A stretch of 64,000 nt of DNA from Enterobacter vonholyi (lineage in GTDB: Bacteria > Pseudomonadota > Gammaproteobacteria > Enterobacterales > Enterobacteriaceae): NCBI RefSeq assembly GCF_008364555.1, contig NZ_VTUC01000003.1, forward strand, positions 372,001-436,000, read 5' to 3'. The position numbers were made by a program, and so were the translations under genes. The notes beneath the pieces are model-generated. The model had not been told where the DNA came from. It ran no database searches and saw nothing but the letters and a program-made list of their open reading frames with translations. The number at the start of each line of letters is the position of its first letter. The first letter of the stretch is position 1. This document shows positions 17,601 through 25,490 of the stretch, piece by piece.

Positions 17601-19067
17601 TTACTTAGCCAGAACTTCCTGTGCGGTGCGCTCAACCAGAGACAGCAGGATTTTGATATCTTCCAGCGTCACGGTTGGGTTCAGCAGCGTCAGCTTCAGG
17701 CAGGTCACGCCGTTATGCTCGGTCACACCGACGTTCGCACGGCCGGATTCCAGCAGCGCGTCACCAATTTTCTGGTTCAGCAGGGCGATGCCCGCGTCAT
17801 CCGTCTGCACCTGACCGCGGAAGCGGAACAGAACGCTTGCCAGCTGCGGCTGCATAACCAGTTCCAGAGCAGGCTGCGCTTTCACGTAGGCCGCAACCTG
17901 CTGCGCCAGGGTCACGCCGTGATCGATGATCGCCGCGTATTGCTCCTGACCCAGCGCTTCCAGGCTCATCCACAGCTTCAGCGCGTCAAAACGACGGGTG
18001 GTCTGCAGAGATTTGGACACCAGGTTAGGCACGCCCGCTTCTTCATCGAACTCAGAGTTCAGGTAAGCCGCCTGATAGCGCATCAGCTCATAGTGACGCG
18101 CTTCTTTCAGCAGGAACGCGCCGCAGCTGATGGTCTGGAAGAACTGTTTGTGGAAGTCCAGGGTCACAGAATCCACCAGCTCAATGCCGTCAAGGTACTG
18201 ACGATACTGCTCAGACATCAGCAGCGCGCCGCCCCAGGCTGCATCAACGTGTACCCAGATGTTCTGCTTCGCGGCCAGTTCTGCAATCGCGCGCAGCGGG
18301 TCGATAGCACCGGCATCGGTGGTACCTGCCGTCGCGACGATCGCCAGAATCTGCTCGCCGTTCGCATTGCACTGTTCAATTTTCGCCGCCAGATCGGTCA
18401 GATCCATGCGGGAGAATTCGTCCGTTTTCACCTGCACCACGGACTGGTAGCCCAGGCCCATCAGCGCCATGTTTTTCTGCACGGAGAAGTGCGCGTTCTC
18501 GGAGCACAGTACGCGGATCTTACGCAGATCGCCTACCAGGCCGTCCTGCTGAACGGAATGACCCTGACGCGCAAAGAACGCATCGCGCGCCAGCATCAGG
18601 CCCATCAGGTTGCTCTGGGTACCGCCGCTGGTGAAGACACCCGCGTCGCCAGCCTGATAACCCACGCGGGTACGCAGCCACTCGATCAGTTTGATCTCAA
18701 TGATGGTTGCGGACGGGCTTTGATCCCAGGAGTCCATACTCTGGTTAGTGGCGTTGATCAGCACTTCCGCCGCCTGGCTTACGACCAGGCTTGGGCAGTG
18801 CAGGTGCGCCACACACTGCGGGTGATGAACGGACAGGCTGTCTTTCAGGAAGAACTCCACGGCGCGTTCAATCGCCGCTTCGTTGCCCAGCCCTTTCGGG
18901 TTGAAATCCAGCTTAATACGGTCGCGCAGTTCCGCGACCGTTTTGCCCTGGTACATCTCAGGCTGTTTCAGCCACTGCATCACAGCCTGAGTGCTTTGTT
19001 CAATCGCCTGCTGGTAAGCTTCAATGCTCTGCGCAGAGGAGAACAAAATTGGGTTTGAATCAGACAT
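17601..19067 (-). CDS. ddc: L-2,4-diaminobutyrate decarboxylase
   Basis: A 488-residue PLP enzyme of the group II (aromatic-L-amino-acid-type) decarboxylases. Seen are the substrate/PLP motif SGGTQSNLMGLM, the cofactor Asp/Ala motif VHVDAAWGGAL, and the Schiff-base lysine in SVTLDFHKQFFQ (Lys307). It converts L-2,4-diaminobutyrate to 1,3-diaminopropane. The gene directly follows dat (18 nt between dat stop and this ATG), which makes that substrate. ATG 19067 has GGAG upstream and gives MSDSNPILFSS; an upstream ATG at 19079 is less likely. E. coli K-12 lacks this pair, whereas Enterobacter, Acinetobacter and Vibrio carry it. Confidence 0.93.
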   Translation of the reverse strand: MSDSNPILFSSAQSIEAYQQAIEQSTQAVMQWLKQPEMYQGKTVAELRDRIKLDFNPKGLGNEAAIERAVEFFLKDSLSVHHPQCVAHLHCPSLVVSQAAEVLINATNQSMDSWDQSPSATIIEIKLIEWLRTRVGYQAGDAGVFTSGGTQSNLMGLMLARDAFFARQGHSVQQDGLVGDLRKIRVLCSENAHFSVQKNMALMGLGYQSVVQVKTDEFSRMDLTDLAAKIEQCNANGEQILAIVATAGTTDAGAIDPLRAIAELAAKQNIWVHVDAAWGGALLMSEQYRQYLDGIELVDSVTLDFHKQFFQTISCGAFLLKEARHYELMRYQAAYLNSEFDEEAGVPNLVSKSLQTTRRFDALKLWMSLEALGQEQYAAIIDHGVTLAQQVAAYVKAQPALELVMQPQLASVLFRFRGQVQTDDAGIALLNQKIGDALLESGRANVGVTEHNGVTCLKLTLLNPTVTLEDIKILLSLVERTAQEVLAK

Positions 19068-19085
19068 CGTAATCAACAACTCCGG

Positions 19086-20462
19086 TTACGCCGGGCGAAC
19101 GCCCGCAGCAAGCAGTGCCTGCTCAAATTTATCCAGGAAGATCTTCAGCTCTTCATCGCTGATCAGCAGAGACGGCAGCAGACGCAGAACGATACCGTTA
19201 CGACCACCGCGCTCCAGAATCAGACCGGCTTCGAAGCACTTCTTCTGAATCAGTGCAGACAGCTCGCCGTCGCCCGGGAAGCAGCCCATGTGGTCTGCGG
19301 CTTCGTGTGGCTTAACGATCTCGATACCGATCATCATGCCCAGACCGCGAACGTGGCCGATAACCGGGTAACGTTTCGCCATCTCTTTCAGCTGGCTTTT
19401 CAGCCATTCGCCTTGCGCAGCCACTTTGCCTGCGATGTTCTGGTCTTTCAGGATTTTCAGCGTCGTCAGACCGGTTGCCATCGCCAGCTGGTTGCCGCGG
19501 AAGGTACCGGTGTGGTGACCTGGGGCCCATGCGTCGAACTGCTTTTTGATGCCGAGCACGGCCAGCGGCAGACCGCCACCGACTGCTTTAGACATCACGA
19601 TGATGTCTGGCTCGATGCCCGCGTGTTCGAAGGCGAAGAATTTACCGGTACGGGCAAAGCCAGCCTGAACTTCGTCGAGGATCAGCAGAATTCCGTGTTC
19701 CTGAGTCACTTTACGGATGCGCTGCAGCCACTCAGCCGGAGCCGGGTTCACGCCGCCTTCGCCCTGAACCGCTTCCAGGATCACAGCTGCAGGCTTACGC
19801 ACGCCGCTTTCAACGTCGTTGATCAGGTTATCGAAGTAGTAAGTCAGCGCTTTCACGCCCGCTTCACCACCGATACCCAGCGGGCAACGGTATTCGTGCG
19901 GGTAAGGCATGAACTGGACTTCTGGCATCATACCGTCAACCGCTTCTTTCGGAGACAGGTTGCCGGTCACGGACAGTGCGCCGTGAGTCATGCCGTGGTA
20001 ACCACCAGAGAAGCTGATGATACCGCTACGACCGGTCACTTTTTTCGCCAGCTTAAGCGCCGCTTCAACGGCGTCAGCACCGGAGGGACCGGTGAACTGC
20101 AGGCAGTACTCTTTGCCCTGACCAGGCAGCAGAGAGAGCAGGTATTCAGAAAACGCGTCTTTCAGAGGCGTAGTCAGATCCAGGGTATGTAACGGCAAGC
20201 CGCTGGTAATGACATTTTGGATGCTTTTCAGCACATCAGGATGGTTATGGCCAAGCGCAAGGGTCCCCGCGCCTGCTAAACAGTCAAGGTATTCTTTATT
20301 ATCTGCATCGGTGATCCACACGCCTTCTGCTTTAGTGATGGCTAAAGGCAGTTTGCGCGGATAACTCCTGACGTTAGATTCAAACTCGGCCTGACGGGCC
20401 AGATAGGTTTCGTTGCTTTTGTGGGCATCTACGGTGTCAATACGGACTTTATCCGTCATCAT
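19086..20462 (-). CDS. dat: Diaminobutyrate--2-oxoglutarate transaminase
   Basis: A 458-residue class III (omega) aminotransferase. It carries [16 protein letters not shown] for phosphate binding, the aspartate motif [14 protein letters not shown], and PLP lysine 292 in [16 protein letters not shown]. It aminates aspartate 4-semialdehyde with glutamate to give L-2,4-diaminobutyrate, the substrate of the adjacent ddc. Two consecutive ATGs (20462 and 20459) follow AGGAG; the second has the better spacing. A sigma-70-like promoter lies about 90 bp upstream. The operon dat-ddc gives 1,3-diaminopropane. Confidence 0.93.
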   Translation of the reverse strand: MMTDKVRIDTVDAHKSNETYLARQAEFESNVRSYPRKLPLAITKAEGVWITDADNKEYLDCLAGAGTLALGHNHPDVLKSIQNVITSGLPLHTLDLTTPLKDAFSEYLLSLLPGQGKEYCLQFTGPSGADAVEAALKLAKKVTGRSGIISFSGGYHGMTHGALSVTGNLSPKEAVDGMMPEVQFMPYPHEYRCPLGIGGEAGVKALTYYFDNLINDVESGVRKPAAVILEAVQGEGGVNPAPAEWLQRIRKVTQEHGILLILDEVQAGFARTGKFFAFEHAGIEPDIIVMSKAVGGGLPLAVLGIKKQFDAWAPGHHTGTFRGNQLAMATGLTTLKILKDQNIAGKVAAQGEWLKSQLKEMAKRYPVIGHVRGLGMMIGIEIVKPHEAADHMGCFPGDGELSALIQKKCFEAGLILERGGRNGIVLRLLPSLLISDEELKIFLDKFEQALLAAGVRPA

Positions 20463-20547
20463 ATCACTCCTACAACCGCCGCTTCGTTATGAGCCACGAT
20501 TGAATAAAAAGTTAAAAAACAGATGGGGGCCTGAAAAAAACGCCGCC

Positions 20548-20576
20548 AATATAGAGCCTTTTGCCACGGGGCTCAA
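20548..20576 (-). promoter_or_regulatory. Sigma-70-like promoter for dat-ddc
   Basis: On the minus strand TTGAGC (20571-20576) and TATATT (20548-20553) are separated by exactly 17 nt. This is 4/6 and 5/6 of the -35 and -10 consensus, about 85 nt ahead of the dat start. Confidence 0.6.
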
Positions 20577-20743
20577 TGGTTAATTTGTTTACTGTTTTGT
20601 GACACGCGGCTGTAGCGAGGAAATATCCCCATTTTTAAAAAGAAAATTGCATTTTATGCCAAATAAAAACAGCGGGTTATGGCCCGTTTACCCGGTGTGT
20701 AAACACACGGAAAAGAGTGTGACAAAACGTGCCATCGAACGGC

Positions 20744-20773
20744 AAAAAAGAGGGGAACGCTCCCTGTTTTTGC
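20744..20773 (-). terminator. Probable terminator of the LacI-type regulator gene
   Basis: On the minus strand GGGA and TCCC form a short stem around a GCGT loop, followed by CTCTTTTTT. The stem is short but the U tract is good. Confidence 0.5.
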
Positions 20774-20794
20774 GTCATGGGCAAAAAAGCAGGC

Positions 20795-21802
20795 TTACGT
20801 TACATGCGCAACGGAATCACGCAGTAAAAATGGACTTTCTACGCGCGTGGTTTCCAGATGCTCTTCACCGTTAATAATATGCAAGGCGCTCAGGCGACCA
20901 ATTTCATAGTGCGGCAGTTGAACCGTCGTGAGTGGCGGCAGGAACAACTCTCCAATACCCACCATATTGTCATAGCCGATAACGGCGACATCTTCCGGTA
21001 TGCGAAGCCCTTGCCCCAGCAGCGTCTGATACACCATAAACGCGATACGATCGTTGCCGCAGATAACCGCGTCAAACCGGGGAATGCCATTCTGGATGTG
21101 AGCCAGCAACACTGACGGAATGTCGCGGTAGTGCTCATCGCCGGGTGCCATATAGCTGTGCGCCAGGCCGTCCGGATCGAGCCCCGCTTCACGGCATGCA
21201 CGCTCCAGCCCCTGACGACGACGGGTTGTGGCCAGATGCCCCTCAGGCAAATGCAGGCAGAGAGGTCGTCGATAACCCTCCGCGAGTAACGCCCGCACGG
21301 CGGTATATTGCCCCTGTTCATCATCGGGAATATAGCTGGCAACCTTTTCGCCGTCACTTTCGCAGTTGGCCAGCACGCAGGGAAGGGTGAGGAGTTTAGC
21401 CGGGAGAGGAACCTGACGTAGCCCCATGGTGGTGTAGATAATTCCGTCAGGCCGATGAGAGAGAAGAAGGTCGACAATGGCGTCCGGGTTGTCATCGGTA
21501 AACATATTCATCACGAAGCTGTTCCAGCCGTGCATTCTGGCCGTCTCTTCAATCGACAGCGTGATCTCCACCGAAAAAGGTGTCGTCACCGTATCGAGCG
21601 CCAGTACGCCTATGGTTTTAGGCGAGGCATGCGCGCGGCGTATTTTCTTGGCGGACAGGTCAGGAACGTAGCTGGTCTGCTCGATAGCCAGCTGAACGCG
21701 CGCCAGCGTTTCAGGTTTAAGGCGCTCCGGGCTATTCAGCGCGCGGGAGACCGTCATCAGCGATACGTTAGCCAGCTTTGCGACGTCCTTCAGGGAAGCC
21801 AT
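20795..21802 (-). CDS. cscR: LacI-family repressor of the sucrose-type locus
   Basis: A 335-residue LacI/GalR regulator. The N-terminal helix-turn-helix with hinge (MASLKDVAKLANVSLMTVSR, then ALNSPERLKPETL) is followed by a periplasmic-binding-protein-like sugar domain (about 60-330; DRIAFMVYQTLLGQGLRIPE and VIGYDNMVGIGELFLPPLTT). It is divergent from the permease and GH32 genes, and the gap holds two near-identical AACGTT palindromes, typical operators for this family. The name cscR rests on this context; the effector is probably sucrose or fructose but is not shown. ATG 21802 has GGAG upstream. Confidence 0.85.
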   Translation of the reverse strand: MASLKDVAKLANVSLMTVSRALNSPERLKPETLARVQLAIEQTSYVPDLSAKKIRRAHASPKTIGVLALDTVTTPFSVEITLSIEETARMHGWNSFVMNMFTDDNPDAIVDLLLSHRPDGIIYTTMGLRQVPLPAKLLTLPCVLANCESDGEKVASYIPDDEQGQYTAVRALLAEGYRRPLCLHLPEGHLATTRRRQGLERACREAGLDPDGLAHSYMAPGDEHYRDIPSVLLAHIQNGIPRFDAVICGNDRIAFMVYQTLLGQGLRIPEDVAVIGYDNMVGIGELFLPPLTTVQLPHYEIGRLSALHIINGEEHLETTRVESPFLLRDSVAHVT

Positions 21803-21934
21803 TTTCTTACTCCGTTAATGCTCTGTGGGAAAGGGTATACAACTAAGTCGCTGATGTAAAAGGAAGGCTGATGCACAGGCCAGGCCATATTTAATTCAGT
21901 GATGAATATTTGATCGCGATCTCACTCTATCAAT

Positions 21935-21946
21935 GTTAACGTTAAC
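21935..21946. promoter_or_regulatory. LacI-type operator 1 (GTTAACGTTAAC)
   Basis: A perfect 12-bp palindrome with a central CG, in the divergent gap between the repressor and the permease. A near copy lies 64 bp away at 21999-22010. Spacing and symmetry fit cooperative repressor binding. Confidence 0.65.
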
Positions 21947-21998
21947 TTTCGTGATTAACATCTTAAATTTCCGCCAAACTGTATGAGAAAGCATAAAT

Positions 21999-22010
21999 GT
22001 TAACGTTACC
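21999..22010. promoter_or_regulatory. LacI-type operator 2 (GTTAACGTTACC)
   Basis: A near-copy of operator 1, both preceded by AAT or AAAT. It ends 30 bp before the preferred permease start and touches the alternative upstream ATG (22014), which argues that the real start is the downstream one. Confidence 0.6.
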
Positions 22011-22040
22011 ATAATGTCATTACTCCAACATGAGAATGTC

Positions 22041-23282
22041 ATGATGAAAACGCATCACTCTCACAGCTACCCTTTATTAAGCGCATTACTGTTTTTCTTT
22101 TTTGTCACATGGTCATCTTCCGGCTCGTTGCTCTCTATCTGGCTCCATCAGGAGGTGGGGTTAAAGGCAGGGGATACGGGAGTCATCTATGCCGTGCTGT
22201 CCGTCTCCGCGCTGTGCGCGCAAATCTGCTACGGCTTCATTCAGGACAAACTTGGCCTGCGCAAAAACCTGCTCTGGTTTCTGACCAGCCTGCTCATTCT
22301 TTCTGGCCCGGCCTTCCTGATGTTTGGTTATCTGCTGCAGATTCACGTGTTACTTGGCAGCATTTTCGGCGGGATTTATATCGGCCTGACGTTTAACGGC
22401 GGGATAGGGGTACTGGAGTCCTATACCGAGCGCGTGGCCCGCCAGAGTCAGTTTGAGTTTGGCAAGGCGAGGATGTGGGGATCGCTGGGCTGGGCGGCAG
22501 CAACCTTTTTTGCCGGGCTCCTGTTTAACATTAACCCGAAGCTGAACTTCGCGGTGGCGAGCTGCGCCGGGCTGGTGTTTTTTGTGTTGCTGGCGCGCCT
22601 AAGAGTCTCTTCCGCGCCGCACGCCATGCAGGAGGCGGTATCCGGCGGTAAGGTCACGCTGGAGGATGCCTTACGTCTGTTGACGCTGCCGCGCTTCTGG
22701 GCGCTGGTGTTTTTCGTTATTGGCACCTGTATTTATGGCGTCTACGACCAGCAGTTCCCGGTCTATTTCTCCTCACAGTTCCCGACGCTGCAGGAAGGAA
22801 ACGCCATGTACGGCTATCTCAACTCCTTCCAGGTTTTCCTGGAAGCGGCGGGCATGTTCTGCGCCCCGTGGCTGGTGAATCGCCTCGGTGCGAAAAACGG
22901 CCTGATTTTCGCCGGAATGGTGATGGCGATGCGTATGGTGGCATCGGGTCTGGTTGAGGGACCGGTATTGATCTCCATTACCAAGCTATTGCACGCGGTT
23001 GAACTGCCCGTTTTGCTGGTCTCCATCTTTAAATACAACAGCCTGCATTTTGATAAGCGGCTCTCTTCCACCCTCTATCTGGTGGGCTTTGCCTGTACAA
23101 GCTCGGTGATTGCCTCGGTCCTGTCACCGCTGGCAGGTTACAGCTACGAGAAATACGGCTTTGCCCAGTCCTATCTCATCATGGGGCTACTGGTCTTCAG
23201 CACCACGTTTATCTCCATCTTCCTGTTGCGCTCGGGTAAGTCCTCTTCTGACCCGCTCATGCCGCAACCTTCCACCATCTGA
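22041..23282 (+). CDS. cscB: LacY-family oligosaccharide:H+ symporter, probable sucrose permease
   Basis: A 413-residue major facilitator with about 12 membrane segments. It resembles E. coli CscB and RafB: FIQDKLGLRKNL in loop 2-3, FEFGKARMWGSLGWA, YDQQFPVYFSSQFP, MYGYLNSFQVFLEAAGM and HFDKRLSSTLYLVGF. These are LacY-type positions, so proton-coupled import of an unphosphorylated disaccharide is expected. The adjacent GH32 gene points to sucrose or short fructo-oligosaccharides. Two ATGs at 22041 and 22044 follow GAGA; an earlier ATG at 22014 has no ribosome-binding site and abuts an operator. The hydrolase gene starts 15 nt after the stop. Confidence 0.82.
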   Translation: MMKTHHSHSYPLLSALLFFFFVTWSSSGSLLSIWLHQEVGLKAGDTGVIYAVLSVSALCAQICYGFIQDKLGLRKNLLWFLTSLLILSGPAFLMFGYLLQIHVLLGSIFGGIYIGLTFNGGIGVLESYTERVARQSQFEFGKARMWGSLGWAAATFFAGLLFNINPKLNFAVASCAGLVFFVLLARLRVSSAPHAMQEAVSGGKVTLEDALRLLTLPRFWALVFFVIGTCIYGVYDQQFPVYFSSQFPTLQEGNAMYGYLNSFQVFLEAAGMFCAPWLVNRLGAKNGLIFAGMVMAMRMVASGLVEGPVLISITKLLHAVELPVLLVSIFKYNSLHFDKRLSSTLYLVGFACTSSVIASVLSPLAGYSYEKYGFAQSYLIMGLLVFSTTFISIFLLRSGKSSSDPLMPQPSTI

Positions 23283-23297
23283 TCAAAGAGTAGAGAA

Positions 23298-24731
23298 ATG
23301 ACGTATTCCATTACGAAAGCAGAACAGGAACTGCAGTCCAGGCGCGAAGGGCTTAACCTGCGCTGGTACCCCCGTTACCACCTCGCCGCGCGTGCTGGCT
23401 GGATGAACGACCCGAACGGCCTGGTCTGGTTTGACGGCTGGTATCACGCCTTTTATCAGCACCATCCGTATTCGACCCAGTGGGGGCCGATGCACTGGGG
23501 CCATGCGCGCAGCAAGGATTTAGTTCACTGGGAGCACCTCCCTGTTGCGCTGGCACCGGAAGGACCAGACGACAAGGACGGCTGTTTTTCCGGCTCGGCG
23601 GTAGTCGATGGCGATACGCTGGCGCTGATTTATACCGGACATAAATTCCACGGCGATCCTGGCGATGAGGCTAATCTCTACCAGGTTCAGTGCCTGGCAA
23701 CCAGCCGTGACGGCATCCAGTTTGTGCGGCACGGGACAGTCATTAATACACCGCCCGGGCTGCATCACTTCCGCGACCCGAAAGTGTGGCGTGAAGGGGA
23801 GAGCTGGTACATGGTTGTCGGCGCGCGCGACGGTGAGACGGGCCAGGTGCGCGTATACCGTTCTGCCGATCTGCGCGAGTGGCTGGATACGGGCGTGCTT
23901 GCGGTGGCTGAAAAAGAGATGGGCTATATGTGGGAATGCCCGGACTTTTTTACCCTCAACGGTAAACGCGTGCTGATGTTTTCGCCTCAGGGGCTGGCGG
24001 CAGAGGGATTCAAAAATCGTAATCTTTTCCAGAGCGGCTACCTGTTAGGCGAGTGGCAGCCCGGCCAACCTTTTGTGCGTGAAGGGGAATTTGTGGAGAT
24101 GGATCGCGGGCATGATTTCTATGCGCCGCAAAGTTTCCTGACTCCTGACGGCCGCCGCATTGTTATCGGCTGGCTGGACATGTGGGAATCGCCCCTGCCG
24201 GAACAGCAGGATGGCTGGGCGGGTATGCTTTCTTTACCGCGCGAGCTGACGCTGAGTGCGGATAACCATCTGCAAATGCGGCCAGCCAGAGAAGTTGAAG
24301 CCCTGCGCGGGGCGTGGTTCCCCTGGCCGATAAGTACACTTAATAACCAGCAGATGACGCTGGTGGAACACTGCGATGCGATGGAGGTCATTCTGCAATG
24401 GGATTGCACGAATAGCAGCGCGGAGCAATACGGCATTCGTCTCGGCGACGGCTTACGCCTCTATGTTGATGCCCAGATGCAGCGCCTGGTGCTGGAGCGA
24501 CACTATCCACAGTATGGCCTGTGCGGTACCCGAAGCGTCGCGCTTAACCTGAACGACGCGCTCAGCCTGCGCCTGTTTTTTGACTGCTCTTCGGTGGAAG
24601 TGTTTGTTAACGAAGGTGAGGCGTGCCTCAGCAGCCGTATTTATCCTGATGCCGAATGCCGCGAGCTGGCGTTATTTGCCTGGACGGGAGGAGCATCGCT
24701 TATTCATGGCGGGGCGTGGCAGTTAGAGTAA
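23298..24731 (+). CDS. cscA: Glycoside hydrolase family 32, sucrose / sucrose-6-phosphate hydrolase
   Basis: A 477-residue cytoplasmic enzyme with the complete GH32 catalytic set: nucleophile Asp38 in GWMNDPNGL, the transition-state Asp160 in HFRDPKVW, and acid/base Glu213 in WECPDFF. A five-blade propeller (about 25-330) is followed by the beta-sandwich (350-477). There is no signal peptide, so substrate must first be imported, fitting the LacY-type permease upstream. It splits sucrose into glucose and fructose. No fructokinase gene is in this locus. ATG 23298 follows GAGTAGAGA. The gene ends the operon. Confidence 0.9.
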   Translation: MTYSITKAEQELQSRREGLNLRWYPRYHLAARAGWMNDPNGLVWFDGWYHAFYQHHPYSTQWGPMHWGHARSKDLVHWEHLPVALAPEGPDDKDGCFSGSAVVDGDTLALIYTGHKFHGDPGDEANLYQVQCLATSRDGIQFVRHGTVINTPPGLHHFRDPKVWREGESWYMVVGARDGETGQVRVYRSADLREWLDTGVLAVAEKEMGYMWECPDFFTLNGKRVLMFSPQGLAAEGFKNRNLFQSGYLLGEWQPGQPFVREGEFVEMDRGHDFYAPQSFLTPDGRRIVIGWLDMWESPLPEQQDGWAGMLSLPRELTLSADNHLQMRPAREVEALRGAWFPWPISTLNNQQMTLVEHCDAMEVILQWDCTNSSAEQYGIRLGDGLRLYVDAQMQRLVLERHYPQYGLCGTRSVALNLNDALSLRLFFDCSSVEVFVNEGEACLSSRIYPDAECRELALFAWTGGASLIHGGAWQLE

Positions 24732-24758
24732 ATGTGTATTTAGTCATGTGCTAAAATA

Positions 24759-24780
24759 AAGCCCCATACAAATGGGGCTA
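24759..24780. terminator. Terminator between cscA and the lipoprotein gene
   Basis: AGCCCCAT (24760-24767) and ATGGGGCT (24772-24779) form a perfect 8-bp stem with an ACAA loop. On the minus strand it is followed by TTATTTTAG, so it best serves the lipoprotein gene; it may also slow the cscA transcript. Confidence 0.75.
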
Positions 24781-24815
24781 TGTAAATCTTATCAGGAGGG
24801 AGCGTAGTGCTAAGA

Positions 24816-25277
24816 TCACATTTTTGATAATTGTGCGTTTACAACTCTCTCTTTCTCGACAACCAGCTGCATAATATAGTTACCCTTGTGCCATAAACCC
24901 TTATTTGGCTTCCAGCCTTTCGAAAGCAGATATTCAGCAGCATCAGATATTGGCTTATTCATAACGTGATCCGCTTCACCTGAAAACTGTTTAACATCGC
25001 CGCTTGCTTTGGCAGGCCTGCTGTCACAACGACCCGCAGCATCCATAACCTGAGTGCAGCCTTCAGGAAAAGGCTTATGTGCTGATTGTGCAAGTTGAGC
25101 AGCATTCTCCAAAGCCTGTTTTTCTGCAGCAGCGTTAATGGCTGATGTGCGGTTTTGCTCTGCAATATAACAAGCGTCTTTACTCACCCCCTTGCTTTGA
25201 CAATCCGCCATCCGTTGCGCTGGTGAGGAACACGCAGCAAGAGATAATACTGCCGCTATCATCATTAACTTTTTCAT
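24816..25277 (-). CDS. Uncharacterised lipoprotein
   Basis: A 153-residue protein with a lipoprotein signal: MKKLMMIAAVLSLAAC, with lipobox LAAC and Cys16. Ser at +2 and +3 predicts outer-membrane sorting. The mature part has four further Cys residues (near 23, 32, 75 and 84), an Ala/Gln-rich helical stretch (INAAAEKQALENAAQLAQ), and a C-terminal segment of mixed character (YLLSKGWKPNKGLWHKGNYI). I recognise no family. GAGG precedes ATG 25277. It reads in the same direction as the YadA-like gene upstream, with a gap of 213 bp. AT content is higher than the backbone, suggesting acquired DNA. Confidence 0.75.
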   Translation of the reverse strand: MKKLMMIAAVLSLAACSSPAQRMADCQSKGVSKDACYIAEQNRTSAINAAAEKQALENAAQLAQSAHKPFPEGCTQVMDAAGRCDSRPAKASGDVKQFSGEADHVMNKPISDAAEYLLSKGWKPNKGLWHKGNYIMQLVVEKERVVNAQLSKM

Positions 25278-25490
25278 TATTGCCTCAGTAATTACAATTA
25301 TAAATATAGGTGCCTAACATCAAGCCGATCCATATCCCTAATAAAATAAAAATGAGATACAAAACAGCGGAGATAAAAATGTACTTTGTCATTTTCTTTG
25401 CGGGCAGCAATGTATTGAGTTATAGCCAGCTGATTAAAACTCATGGGCGATTTTTTTAGCTCACTGGCATTTTGTTTTAATACTGTAACA

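Larger units (their letters stand above)
20463..20794. other. Intergenic region between dat and the LacI-type regulator
   Basis: These 332 bp separate two genes read in the same (minus) direction. No convincing coding frame was seen. They hold the dat promoter (20548-20576) and the terminator of the regulator gene (20744-20773). Confidence 0.7.

Noticed and set aside
17598-19058. A 486-codon frame antisense to ddc
   Set aside because: It mirrors ddc with no start signal and no recognisable domain.
21910-21928. A possible CRP site upstream of the permease operon (TTGATCGCGATCTCACTC)
   Set aside because: Only the right half (TCAC) fits; the left half has two of five bases of TGTGA, so the match is too weak despite CRP control of the E. 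coli csc operon.
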